A stretch of 64,000 bases of DNA from Gammaproteobacteria bacterium (lineage in GTDB: Bacteria > Pseudomonadota > Gammaproteobacteria > Pseudomonadales > Azotimanducaceae), in assembly GCA_030425195.1 (NCBI GenBank), contig JAUIAV010000008.1, positions 62,001 to 126,000 on the forward strand, read 5' to 3'. Below are positions 1-8,682 of the stretch, piece after piece. The notes beneath the pieces were generated by a model that saw nothing but the letters and a program-made list of their open reading frames with translations, was not told where the DNA came from and made no database searches. Position 1 is the first letter of the stretch. Each line of letters starts with the position of its first letter. Position numbers and translations under genes: made by a program.

Positions 1-373
1 CGTAGTAGTAGGCACGTCGTGAGTAGCCCATCTGAAAGCTCGAAGGATAGGTGTCCACCTTGACCTGGTCCCGGGCCCCGACAGTGAAGCCGATGGCCAT
101 GTCCGCCGATTCCACGTCCTGAATCTCGTTGTAGCCTTTGGCGTTCATGGCGATCCGGATCGACTCCATGAGGCGCCCTTCGAGCATGGGATTCACGGCG
201 CCCTGCGCCTGGCTGACGGACATGGGGTTCTCGGATATGAACGCGTAGGTCCGGTAGCCGGTGAAGTCGACCTGACGGTTGTAGTCGTACGTGCTCTTGA
301 TGGGCGCGCCCGATGAGCAGCCGCCGAGGGCGAGCAGGAGCCCGAGGGCCAGGGCGGAAAACGTGCGTATCAT
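1..373 (-). CDS. DUF4136-type lipoprotein (3' end cut by window)
   Basis: A small outer-envelope lipoprotein whose C-terminus lies outside the window. The first 18 residues are a hydrophobic signal ending in LALGGC, so Cys19 would be lipidated. After it comes the pattern of DUF4136 proteins: a YDYNRQVDFTGYRTYAF stretch, then GYNEIQDVESADMAIGFTVG. The ATG at 373 follows AAGGAG at 7 bases, which supports the start. DUF4136 lipoproteins have no established biochemical role. The next gene downstream is unseen. Family assignment rests on remembered motif patterns, since only about 124 residues are visible. Confidence 0.75.
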   Translation of the reverse strand, partial: MIRTFSALALGLLLALGGCSSGAPIKSTYDYNRQVDFTGYRTYAFISENPMSVSQAQGAVNPMLEGRLMESIRIAMNAKGYNEIQDVESADMAIGFTVGARDQVKVDTYPSSFQMGYSRRAYYY

Positions 374-418
374 GAATCGACTCCTTCGAGTGCTGGCGTG
401 GGCCGGATCTTAGCAGGC

Positions 419-1894
419 TCAGTTGCGCTGGCCACGGTTGGCTGCCAGCAGGCTGAAGAACTGGCGGCGGGTTTTCGGACCGTAGGTGTTGAAGTGCGGG
501 TCCGGCGCCTGCCGGTAATCCGTCCGCGTCCGGGCGAGTGCGTCCGTGCCGCTGTGCCGCCGGACTTCCTCGGCGCTGATGCCGTAGGGGACCGTCGCAT
601 TCAGACCGAAAATCTTCGCTTTCAGGTCCGGTGTCAGCTCCGGGTAGCCCTGAGCCTCGATCAGTTCCGGAGCGATCTGGAACGCGCGGAAAGCCTGGAT
701 CTGATCCTGCGGCGAGCCGTACCAGATCGAATCCGTGCCCCAGAGCACGTTGTTCTCCCCGCAGGCGATGAGCAGTTTGCCCAGCACGTGTGCGGCATCC
801 TCCACTTCCCGCATCAGGAAGCGCCAGGTGCTGCCGAGCTCGGCGTAGACGTTGCTGTTCGGCGCGACGCCGTTCTCCCGGAGTGAGGTGACCAGCGTGT
901 CCACGCCGTCGTCGGCGCCGGCATAGGCGGTTTCCTGCCTGCCGGCCACGTAGCCCGAGTGGTAGACGATGAAAGAGACATCCGGGTACTGCTTCGCCAC
1001 CACGCCGATGTCCGTGCACTTGGAGTGCTCGTAGGAGTTCCGGCCGAGGGGCAGACCTTTGTGGATGCAGATCACCTTCACACCCAGATTCCGTGCTTTC
1101 TCGATGAACGCGAGGCCCTCGTCGTCGGAGAGGAAATAACCCCGGCCATCCGGGCCGAACTGGGTGTAGGTCTTCCAGGCAGAGATGTTCCAGTCCGTGG
1201 CGAGCGCCTCCATGCGTTCCAGGTCGCCGGGCTGGTTCGGATTCACCCGACCATGCAGCAGCAGCCGTTTGCTGCCTTCGAGATCGTCGACGATCTGCCG
1301 GGTGGCATCCGCGGCTTCGATGGTCACGGGCTCCGCATCCGGTTCCGACGGCACCATGGAGAGCACCATGAGATCCGTGTCCGAATCCAGGAAGACGTCC
1401 TTGACGAATTCCTTCGGGCCCAGGCAGTCCAGATAGGAGGTGGGGTCGCCCTCATAGTTGAGATCACAGTTCGCTTTCGGCATGCCGGCGAACGGGCGGG
1501 CGAACTCTGGGACCTGCTTCAGCCAGGCGCCGTTCGGATCCACGTAATGCCCCTGCACGTCGAAAATGAACTCGTCACCGGCCACCGTGGCCGCGGCGAG
1601 CGGTTCGTCCAGGGCGGCTTCCTCCGGCAGGTCGAACCAGCCGCCCGTTTTCCCGGCGGCCGCATTGGCCCGGTTCATGGCGAGAAGCGTGGTGGCGGCC
1701 CCCGCGCTGCCCATGAGGAAGCGGCGCCGGCTCCGGCCGGTGCGCCGTGCGTTGACCGTCGCCGCCTCGAGCGCCAGACGGTTGCCCTGGCGGTTCGCCT
1801 TCGACAGCGGCACCGGGAGAAACTCTCCATTGGATGTGGTGTCGATCTTGATCGGCAGCCGCAGGCCGTCCGGGTCTTCGAAGGTTTTCTGCAT
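419..1894 (-). CDS. Tat-exported amidohydrolase-family metal-dependent hydrolase
   Basis: A 491-residue protein of the amidohydrolase-related (Amidohydro_2) TIM-barrel group. A twin-arginine motif SRRRFL at residues 55-60 is followed by a hydrophobic stretch and an AxA site near residue 80, so it is probably exported folded. Metal-ligand candidates are the DVQGH segment (about 112-116), His in VICIHKG, His in IVYHSG and Asp in LWGTDS. The ATG at 1894 has AGGAGAG just upstream. The 54 residues before the twin arginine are unusually long for a Tat n-region; an internal start would shorten it, but no start codon with a ribosome site is obvious there. The substrate is unknown; family members hydrolyse or decarboxylate small cyclic or carboxylic compounds. 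Confidence 0.75.
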   Translation of the reverse strand: MQKTFEDPDGLRLPIKIDTTSNGEFLPVPLSKANRQGNRLALEAATVNARRTGRSRRRFLMGSAGAATTLLAMNRANAAAGKTGGWFDLPEEAALDEPLAAATVAGDEFIFDVQGHYVDPNGAWLKQVPEFARPFAGMPKANCDLNYEGDPTSYLDCLGPKEFVKDVFLDSDTDLMVLSMVPSEPDAEPVTIEAADATRQIVDDLEGSKRLLLHGRVNPNQPGDLERMEALATDWNISAWKTYTQFGPDGRGYFLSDDEGLAFIEKARNLGVKVICIHKGLPLGRNSYEHSKCTDIGVVAKQYPDVSFIVYHSGYVAGRQETAYAGADDGVDTLVTSLRENGVAPNSNVYAELGSTWRFLMREVEDAAHVLGKLLIACGENNVLWGTDSIWYGSPQDQIQAFRAFQIAPELIEAQGYPELTPDLKAKIFGLNATVPYGISAEEVRRHSGTDALARTRTDYRQAPDPHFNTYGPKTRRQFFSLLAANRGQRN

Positions 1895-1927
1895 GGTCTC
1901 TCCTGTGAGTCGGGACGGATTATGCCA

Positions 1928-2881
1928 TCAGCTTCCGGATGGCTTTTCGTGAATGAGATCCGCAAGCGCGGAATCGATGTCGGGAAACAGCCAGGTGTGT
2001 CTCAGACGCTTCGAAACCGCCTGCTGGCCGTCGCAGACCAGCGTCGCCTGCTCACCGAGCAGCGCCTTGAGGACGAAGCGCGGCGTGATCATCCAGGACG
2101 GACGACGGAGCGCCCGACCGGCGGCTTCGGCGAAATCGACGTTCCGCGTCGGATTCGGAGCGACCAGATTGTAGATGCCCTCTGCGGTCGGATCGTCGAT
2201 CAGCTCAGCGAGGATGGCTGCCGCGTCGTGGAGATGAATCCAGGGCAGCCACTGTGTGCCTTTCGCGATGGGCCCGCCGAGGAACACCCGGAACGGCATC
2301 AGCATCTGCGCGAGCGCACCGCCGCCTCTTCCCAGCACCACGCCCAGCCTGACCGTGATTGCCCGCACGCCATCCGGCAGCTCGGCAACGGGGGCTTCCC
2401 ACTGCCGGGCCAGACCGGCGAGAAAGTCGTCGCCGCTGCCGCTGTGCTCGTCCACCGGCTTGTTGCCGATGCCGTAGAATCCGACGCCGGATGCCTGGAT
2501 GAACGCCTCCGGCGGACGATCCGCCGCCCGGCAGGCAGCCACGAGCGTCTCCGTGGGCTGCACCCGGGAGACGATGAGCTGTGCCTTGCGGTGCGCCGTC
2601 CAGCGCGGCCCGCCGACAGGCTCACCGCAGAGATTGACCACCGCCCGGCACCCTGCCAGCAGCCCGGCGAGGGGTGCGACGTCCCTGTCGGTGCCGGGAT
2701 ACCACTGAACGAAGCGGACCGGACCGACCGGCGGGCGGGGTGTGCGGCGGCTGAGAATGATCACATCGTGCCCGCTGCCGCCCAGCACGGCCGCGAGGCG
2801 ACGGCCGATGAAGCCGGTGCCGCCGGCAATCACCACGCAGGGTCGGTCCGGCTGCAATCCGTTGTCCGTCGTCTCGGTCAT
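1928..2881 (-). CDS. TIGR01777-family NAD(P)-binding epimerase-like protein (YfcH/SulA-related)
   Basis: A 317-residue extended-SDR protein of the TIGR01777 family (E. coli YfcH). The N-terminal nucleotide-binding motif GGTGFIG is at residues 20-26, followed by the family segments VVNLCGEPV, ASGVGFYG and PWIHLHDAA. The C-terminal part (RPSWMITPRFVLKALLGEQA) is typical of the DUF1731 tail. Length agrees with the family. The physiological reaction is not established for these proteins; they are assumed to be soluble sugar-nucleotide or quinone-type reductases. It ends 33 bases from the amidohydrolase gene, same strand, and is divergent from tesB. Confidence 0.85.
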   Translation of the reverse strand: MTETTDNGLQPDRPCVVIAGGTGFIGRRLAAVLGGSGHDVIILSRRTPRPPVGPVRFVQWYPGTDRDVAPLAGLLAGCRAVVNLCGEPVGGPRWTAHRKAQLIVSRVQPTETLVAACRAADRPPEAFIQASGVGFYGIGNKPVDEHSGSGDDFLAGLARQWEAPVAELPDGVRAITVRLGVVLGRGGGALAQMLMPFRVFLGGPIAKGTQWLPWIHLHDAAAILAELIDDPTAEGIYNLVAPNPTRNVDFAEAAGRALRRPSWMITPRFVLKALLGEQATLVCDGQQAVSKRLRHTWLFPDIDSALADLIHEKPSGS

Positions 2882-2991
2882 GATGTCCGCCGGGGTCCGT
2901 TCGTCTCAGGGAGGGTGAATGATGAGCAACCTTCGCTTAGGATTCGATCCTTTTTCCGGAAGCCGGTTCCCGGCAACCGCAGGAGAAGTCC

Positions 2992-3810
2992 ATGAGTCCG
3001 GGACTCGAAGAACTGCTGGAGCTGCTCCGGCTCGAGCGCATCGACAGGCATCTGTTCCGCGCCTTCCATCCGAAGGACAGGTCGCACCGGCTGTACGGCG
3101 GTCAGATCATGGCTCAGGCGCTCAGAGCCGCCGCAGATACGGCGCCGGAGGACCGGTTCGTACACTCGCTGCACGGCTACTTCCTGCGTCCGGGAGACCC
3201 GAAGGTGCCCGCTCTCATCGACGTGGAGCCGATCCGTGATGGCCGCTCCTTCAGCACGCGACGGGTGGTGGTGATCCAGCACGGGCAGGCGATCTTCAAC
3301 ATGGACGCGTCTTTTCAGGTGCTGGAACCGGGCCTCGAGCATCAGATGCCCATGCCGGAGCGCGAGCCCCCCACGGACGACATGGTGCCTGCGGAGATGC
3401 GTAGCTGGACCTTTCTCGGCTGGCGGCACGATCACAAGCGGCTTTCCTCGAACGAAGCACAGCCCCCGTACCAGGATCTCTGGTTCCGTGCCAACGGCCG
3501 TGTCCCGGACGACCCCATCCTGCATGCCTGTCTCGCCGTTTACGAGTCGGACAACGCGCTGCTCGGCACCGCCCGGCTGCCGCACCGGAACGTCATGAAC
3601 CGGGAGCGCATGCAGATGGCGAGCCTGGACCATGCCATGTGGTTCCACGCCCCGGCCGTTGCGGACTGGCGTGTGGACGAGTGGATGCTCTACGCCCTGG
3701 ACGCCCCTTCCGCCTCCGAGGCGCGGGGTTACAACCGGGGCATGATCTTCACGGCGGATGGCCGCCTGGTGGCGACCACCATGCAGGAAGGGCTGATGCG
3801 GCAGCGCTGA
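2992..3810 (+). CDS. tesB: acyl-CoA thioesterase II
   Basis: Hydrolyses medium- and long-chain acyl-CoA to free fatty acid and CoA in the cytoplasm. The 272 residues hold two hotdog folds as in E. coli TesB: RLYGGQIMAQAL and HSLHGYFLRPGD in the first, SLDHAMWFH and GRLVATTMQEGLMR in the second. The last two carry the Asp, Thr and Gln expected at the TesB active site. ATG at 2992 follows AGGAGA at 5 bases. It is convergent with ygiQ, only 6 bases separating the stops, and divergent from the epimerase gene. Confidence 0.93.
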   Translation: MSPGLEELLELLRLERIDRHLFRAFHPKDRSHRLYGGQIMAQALRAAADTAPEDRFVHSLHGYFLRPGDPKVPALIDVEPIRDGRSFSTRRVVVIQHGQAIFNMDASFQVLEPGLEHQMPMPEREPPTDDMVPAEMRSWTFLGWRHDHKRLSSNEAQPPYQDLWFRANGRVPDDPILHACLAVYESDNALLGTARLPHRNVMNRERMQMASLDHAMWFHAPAVADWRVDEWMLYALDAPSASEARGYNRGMIFTADGRLVATTMQEGLMRQR

Positions 3811-3816
3811 CGCCGG

Positions 3817-6072
3817 TTACCGCCGGCGTCGGCCGGGTTTCGGCCGGCCTCCGGGCGCTTTCTTTCCTCGGCCCGCGGGCCCGGGCTGGGTGGCTGTCCT
3901 ATCCTCCGTTTCCGCCCGCGCGTGCTGGGTACGGAAGGCTTTCGGGTGCCGTCGGGGCTCCGTCGGGTCTCTGTTGCTGCGACGGGCTTTGCGGGTATCG
4001 CCCGTCCCGCGAGGCTGAAAGCTCGGGACCAGATGTTTCTTCCCGTTGCCGATCAGATCCGCCCGGCCCATGCGCTTCAGGGCCTCACGCAGCACGGGCC
4101 AGTTGTCCGGGTCGTGGTAGCGCAGAAAGGCCTTGTGCAGACGACGCTGACGCAGGCCTTTCGGAACCACGACAGCCTCGCTGTCCCGTGTGACCTTCTT
4201 CAGTGGATTCCTGCCGCTCATGTACATGGCCGTGGCCGTGGCCATGGGAGAGGGCAGAAACGCCTGCACCTGATCGGCCCGGAAGCCGTTGGCCTTCAGC
4301 CAGAGCGCGAGCTCCAGCATCTCCTCGTCCGTGGTACCCGGATGCGCCGCGATGAAGTAGGGAATCAGGTACTGTTCCTTGCCGGCCTCGGCGGAGTAGC
4401 GGTCGAACATTTCCTTGAAGCGGTAGTAGCTGTCCATCCCCGGCTTCATCATCTTGGACAACGGCCCTTCCGACAGCGCTTCCGGCGCGATCTTCAGATA
4501 GCCGCCCGTGTGGTGTTGAACGAGCTCCCGCACGTATTCAGGGGATTCCACGGCCAGGTCGTAGCGGACACCCGAGGCGATCAGCACCTTCTTGATGCCG
4601 GGCAGTGCCCGGGCTTTCCGGTACAGGCGCACGAGCGGCGAGTGGTCCGTGTTCAGGTTCGGGCAGATGCCCGGATAGACGCAGGACGGCCGCCGGCAGG
4701 CGGCCTCGACCTCCGGATCCCGGCAGGCGAGCCGGTACATGTTGGCCGTGGGGCCGCCGAGGTCCGAAATCACACCGGTGAAACCCGGCACTTCGTCCCG
4801 GATGGTCTCGATTTCCTTCAGGATCGACGCTTCCGAGCGACTCTGGATGATGCGGCCTTCATGCTCGGTGATGGAGCAGAAGGTGCAGCCGCCGAAGCAG
4901 CCCCGCTGAATGGCGATGGAAAACCGGATCATCTCGTAGGCGGGAATTCTGGCGTCGCCATAGCTCGGGTGCGGCTGGCGGGTAAAGGGCAGCTCGTAGA
5001 GCCGGTCCATCTCTTTCGTGGTGAGCGGGACGGGCGGCGGATTCAGCCAGACGTCCCGGTCGCCGTGGCGCTGCACCAGCGCCCGCGCATTCCCGGGATT
5101 GCTCTCCGTGTGCAGAATTCTCGAGGCATGCGCGTAGAGGACGGGATCGGCGCGCACCTGCTCATAGTCGGGAAGACGGATCACGCTGTGTGACCGGTCT
5201 GCCGCCTTCACCTCCCGTGCAAACCGCACGAGCCGGACCGCCTGCACATCCTGCCCGGCCGCGGCATCCGCCGCCTTCGCGGTCTGGGGCACGACCGGCT
5301 TCTCCGCATAGGGATCGTCGGGCGGATTCAGCCTGCCCGGCGTATCCAGGTGCGTGGAGTCGATCTCGATCCAGCCGCCCGGGGTTTCCCTGCGCGCAAA
5401 GGCGGAGCCTCGAAGATCCGTTATTCCGGTGATCGGCTCTCCTCTGGCGAGCCGGTGCGCGACCTCCGCCAGGGCCCGCTCCGCGTTTCCATACAGCAGC
5501 AGGTCGGCCCTGGCATCCAGCAGCACGGAGCGGCGGACCTTTTCCGACCAGTAGTCGTAGTGAGCGATGCGCCTGAGACTCGCCTCGATGCCGCCGATCA
5601 CGATGGGCACCTTCCGGAACGCCTCCCTGAGCCGCTGGCTGTAGACGATCACGCTGCGATCGGGACGCCGGCCGCCGGCACCGTGGGGGGTATAGGCATC
5701 GTCCCGCCGGATCTTCCTGTCCGCCGTGTAGCGGTTGACCATGGAATCCATGTTGCCGGCGGTGACACCGAAAAACAGGGTGGGTTCGCCCAGGACCTGG
5801 AAATCCGCGGTCCCCGTCCAGTCCGGCTGGGAAATGATGCCCACCCGGAAGCCCTGGGCTTCGAGAAAACGCCCGACGATGGCCATGCCGAAGCTCGGGT
5901 GATCCACGTAGGCGTCACCGGTCACCAGGATCACGTCGCAGGCATCCCAGCCGAGATCGTCCATTTCCGCGCGGCTCATGGGCAGCACGGGTGCCGGGGT
6001 GAGCCGGTGAGCCCAGTAGGGCCGGTAGCCGAAGAGCTTCGGCGCAGGGGGGGTGATGGCGTGGCCGGTCAT
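3817..6072 (-). CDS. ygiQ: YgiQ-family radical SAM protein (UPF0313)
   Basis: A 751-residue radical SAM protein close in length to E. coli YgiQ. The N-terminal UPF0313 domain includes [16 protein letters not shown] (about 160-175). The radical SAM cluster motif is GCFGGCTFC with Cys392, Cys396 and Cys399 (CxxxCxxC), followed by SITEHEGR. Downstream segments such as [10 protein letters not shown] and [16 protein letters not shown] match the family. The last ~60 residues are basic and low-complexity ([17 protein letters not shown]), which is common in this family. Its reaction is not established. It stands alone on the minus strand, 63 bases from arfB. Confidence 0.92.
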   Translation of the reverse strand: MTGHAITPPAPKLFGYRPYWAHRLTPAPVLPMSRAEMDDLGWDACDVILVTGDAYVDHPSFGMAIVGRFLEAQGFRVGIISQPDWTGTADFQVLGEPTLFFGVTAGNMDSMVNRYTADRKIRRDDAYTPHGAGGRRPDRSVIVYSQRLREAFRKVPIVIGGIEASLRRIAHYDYWSEKVRRSVLLDARADLLLYGNAERALAEVAHRLARGEPITGITDLRGSAFARRETPGGWIEIDSTHLDTPGRLNPPDDPYAEKPVVPQTAKAADAAAGQDVQAVRLVRFAREVKAADRSHSVIRLPDYEQVRADPVLYAHASRILHTESNPGNARALVQRHGDRDVWLNPPPVPLTTKEMDRLYELPFTRQPHPSYGDARIPAYEMIRFSIAIQRGCFGGCTFCSITEHEGRIIQSRSEASILKEIETIRDEVPGFTGVISDLGGPTANMYRLACRDPEVEAACRRPSCVYPGICPNLNTDHSPLVRLYRKARALPGIKKVLIASGVRYDLAVESPEYVRELVQHHTGGYLKIAPEALSEGPLSKMMKPGMDSYYRFKEMFDRYSAEAGKEQYLIPYFIAAHPGTTDEEMLELALWLKANGFRADQVQAFLPSPMATATAMYMSGRNPLKKVTRDSEAVVVPKGLRQRRLHKAFLRYHDPDNWPVLREALKRMGRADLIGNGKKHLVPSFQPRGTGDTRKARRSNRDPTEPRRHPKAFRTQHARAETEDRTATQPGPAGRGKKAPGGRPKPGRRRR

Positions 6073-6135
6073 GGCGTCAGCAGGGTCAGCGCGGAGTCGA
6101 AAGGGCGATTGTACACCCGCCCGAGTCGACCGGAG

Positions 6136-6552
6136 TCAGTCCACGTCCGGGCGGCCGCGCAGCTTCTTGGTCTGTCCCTGCCGCTTCTTGTTGTCCAGGC
6201 GCGCCTTCTTCTGAGATCTCGACGGGCGGGTGGCGATGCGTTTCTTTGCCGGGCTCCGCGCCCGTGTGAGCAGCTCGAGAAACCGGCCCACGGCGTCTTC
6301 CCGGTTCTTCAACTGGGACCGGGAGCGGTCGGCGAAGATGATCACCTCGTCGTCGCCGGTCAGCTTCGAGCCCGCAAGGACGCGCAGGCGGGATTTGACC
6401 GGCTCGGGCAGGCGGGTGCGGGGCAGCATCACCCGGAGCTGCACGGCGGTGGAGGTCTTGTTCACGTGCTGGCCGCCGGCACCCCGGGCGCGGACGAACT
6501 GCACGTCCAGAGCATCCGGCGGAATCTCGGGGTCGATGGGGTCGTCGGGCAT
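6136..6552 (-). CDS. arfB: alternative ribosome-rescue factor / peptidyl-tRNA hydrolase ArfB
   Basis: Rescues ribosomes stalled at the 3' end of non-stop mRNA by hydrolysing the P-site peptidyl-tRNA. The 138 residues match E. coli ArfB (YaeJ): the catalytic GGQ is at residues 26-28 inside RARGAGGQHVNKTST, followed by a basic C-terminal tail rich in Lys and Arg (about 95-138) that enters the mRNA channel in the family. The start codon overlaps the stop of the upstream amidohydrolase gene by one base (TGATG), so the two are probably translationally coupled, although they share no obvious function. Confidence 0.92.
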   Translation of the reverse strand: MPDDPIDPEIPPDALDVQFVRARGAGGQHVNKTSTAVQLRVMLPRTRLPEPVKSRLRVLAGSKLTGDDEVIIFADRSRSQLKNREDAVGRFLELLTRARSPAKKRIATRPSRSQKKARLDNKKRQGQTKKLRGRPDVD

Positions 6553-8369
6553 CAGTCCGCCTGGTAGACGATGTCCCCGCCGACGATGGTGTAGAGCACC
6601 TTCGCCTCGAGCAGCTTTGCAGGGTCCTGTTTTCCTGCCGCCACCAGGTCGGTGTCGAAGACGGCGATGTCGGCGAGTTTGCCCGGGGTCAGGGTGCCTT
6701 TTATGTCCTCCTCGAATGAAGCCCAGGCGGGTGCGCGGGTGTAGGCGTCGATGGCCTCTTCGATGGTCAGCCGCTGATCCGGGTACCAGCCTGCCTCGGG
6801 CTCCCCGCCCAGGGTCTGGCGGCTGACTGCGGCATAGAGACCGTAGACCGGGCTCAGAAAGTAGCGGGCCGCGTTCGTGCCCGGGGAATCGCTGCCGAAC
6901 ACCAGCACGGCGCCTGCGTCCTTGAGCTTGCGGAACGCGTAGGCGCCTTCGGAGCGTTTCGCACCGATCCGCTCCTCCATCCAGCGCATGTCGTCGGAGA
7001 CGTGGTAGGGATTCACCTCGGCTACCAGGTTCAGATCACCGAATCGGGGAAAGTCCTCCTCGCGGACCACCTGGGCATGGATCACCCGCCAGCGGTGGTC
7101 GGAGTCCACCATGTCGCGGCGGGTGAGCACCCGCTCGAAGATGTCCAGGAGAATCCGGTTGCCCAGGTCGCCGATGGCGTGGATGTGGGCGGGTACCCCG
7201 GTATCCGCCCAGGCGTCAATCAGCTGCTCCATGTTGCCGGCGCGCCATTTCGTGTAGTGATCACCCTCCTCCATGCTGAAAGCCGCACCTTCCTCCGCTT
7301 CCGGGAGCATGGGCGGGCGCAGGGCTCCGCGATTGATGGGGTCGTGATCGTAGGGTCGGAAGAACATGGCGGAGGAGTTGCCCATGATGCCGTCTACCCA
7401 GCCTTTGTAGCCGATGATCTTCAGCCAGTCGTTGCCGAAGCCCCGGGTGAGACCGAGGGCGGCCACATGCTGACCCTGGAAGATGTTGGGCCGGGCCATG
7501 ATCCGGGCGGTGAGCTCTCCGTTCGCCATCAGCGCCTGGTAGGCGCGCATCTGCTCCGCATCGGTCAGGTCCTGGATGGTGGTCACACCGCCCTCACGGG
7601 CCTCCTTCAGGACGGCGCGCACGCCCACCAGCCGCTGTTCGAACGGCATGGGTGGGATCACGTTCTGCACGAGGTCCACTGCGGTGCCGCGCAGAATGCC
7701 CGTCAGGCGGCCGTCTACATCCCGGGCGATTTCCCCGCCCACCGGATCCGGCGTGCTTTCGTCGATGCCGGCCAGTTCCAGCGCCAGGGAGTTGGCCAGA
7801 TACATGCTGCGATTGAATCGGCTGACCAGCACCGGGTGCGCACCGGTGAACGCATCGATCAGGTTCCGGTCCGGTGTGAAGGGACCGCCGGCCACATTGG
7901 CCAGGGAGTCGTTCTCACCGGCAGAGCCCTGGCCCCACTGCTCATAGGCACCCCAGGAGCCGCGGATGATCCAGCTGCCTGCCGGCAGGCGTTCGGTCGC
8001 ACCTTTAATACGTTCTGCAAACGCCACCGGCTCGTGGACGTCCAGCAGATTGACCCCGGTGATCAGCATGCCGGTGGAATCCATGTGCACATGACCGTCG
8101 TTGAAGCCCGGGCTGGCGAAGGCCCCGCCCAGATCGATGATCCGGGTGTTCCCGTCCGCGGCGGCCGCCACTGCATCGGCGCTCCCCACGGCCAGGATAC
8201 GGTCGCCGGAGATGGCGATGGCTTCGGCCCAGGCCCGGTCCGCGTCCACGGTGTAGATCCGGCCGTTGGTGAGGATCAGATCCGCCCGGGTGTCGGCGAA
8301 GCCGCTCGTCTGGATGGTCAGGAGGGCGAAAAGGGTGGCCAGGGCCCGATACAGCGCGTTCTGGGTCAT
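6552..8369 (-). CDS. YtcJ-type amidohydrolase, exported
   Basis: A 605-residue amidohydrolase of the YtcJ/NfdA-like group (Amidohydro_3). A hydrophobic N-terminus ending near FADTRA (residues 8-26) suggests a signal peptide. The barrel begins with LILTNGRIYTVDADRAWAEA. The first metal motif HVH is at 93-95 (FNDGHVHMD). Further ligands appear in VDGIMGNSS, HAIGDLGN and FGSDSPGTN. Family members hydrolyse N-formyl, amide or carbamate bonds; the substrate here is unknown. The stop overlaps the arfB start. A divergent TonB receptor begins 313 bases away, so uptake and periplasmic hydrolysis of the same compound is possible but unproven. Confidence 0.85.
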   Translation of the reverse strand: MTQNALYRALATLFALLTIQTSGFADTRADLILTNGRIYTVDADRAWAEAIAISGDRILAVGSADAVAAAADGNTRIIDLGGAFASPGFNDGHVHMDSTGMLITGVNLLDVHEPVAFAERIKGATERLPAGSWIIRGSWGAYEQWGQGSAGENDSLANVAGGPFTPDRNLIDAFTGAHPVLVSRFNRSMYLANSLALELAGIDESTPDPVGGEIARDVDGRLTGILRGTAVDLVQNVIPPMPFEQRLVGVRAVLKEAREGGVTTIQDLTDAEQMRAYQALMANGELTARIMARPNIFQGQHVAALGLTRGFGNDWLKIIGYKGWVDGIMGNSSAMFFRPYDHDPINRGALRPPMLPEAEEGAAFSMEEGDHYTKWRAGNMEQLIDAWADTGVPAHIHAIGDLGNRILLDIFERVLTRRDMVDSDHRWRVIHAQVVREEDFPRFGDLNLVAEVNPYHVSDDMRWMEERIGAKRSEGAYAFRKLKDAGAVLVFGSDSPGTNAARYFLSPVYGLYAAVSRQTLGGEPEAGWYPDQRLTIEEAIDAYTRAPAWASFEEDIKGTLTPGKLADIAVFDTDLVAAGKQDPAKLLEAKVLYTIVGGDIVYQAD

Positions 8370-8682
8370 TCCTGCGGGTTCCGCTTGATGTGGAGCGGGG
8401 GACTCTGTCGGGAACCGGGAAGGATTTCAACCGAGGCGAATGTCGGTTCAGACTCCGAATACACCTGTTACTGACTGTTTCTGAAGATATTTCGATTCGT
8501 TTCAGTTTGGTGTACTCTCGATCGCGCTCGGCCTGTTAGCGGGTGATCGCCTGGAGCGAGATCCTGCAAGAGGGGCAGACCGGCATGCTGACAACCGGGG
8601 GCATACCCGGGTTCAGAAACTGGAAATGAGGGTGGCGTCGATCCGCTGGGACGCGCCAAAACTATATGGAGAGTACCTACTC
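8370..8682. other. 313-bp intergenic region upstream of the TonB receptor
   Basis: No gene is supported here. This is the shared upstream region of the divergent amidohydrolase and TonB receptor genes, and it is visibly more AT-rich around 8460-8515 than its flanks. TACTCT at about 8513-8518 could be a -10 element, but the matching -35 is weak. An in-frame ATG at 8626 would lengthen the receptor by 19 residues but has no ribosome site. GGAGAG at 8668-8673 serves the ATG at 8683. No clear operator was recognised. Confidence 0.5.

Noticed and set aside
959-2995. 678-residue plus-strand open frame
   Set aside because: It is antisense to the amidohydrolase and epimerase genes, which have clear family motifs. 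The translation is Arg/His/Gly-rich with no domain, a typical GC-rich shadow.
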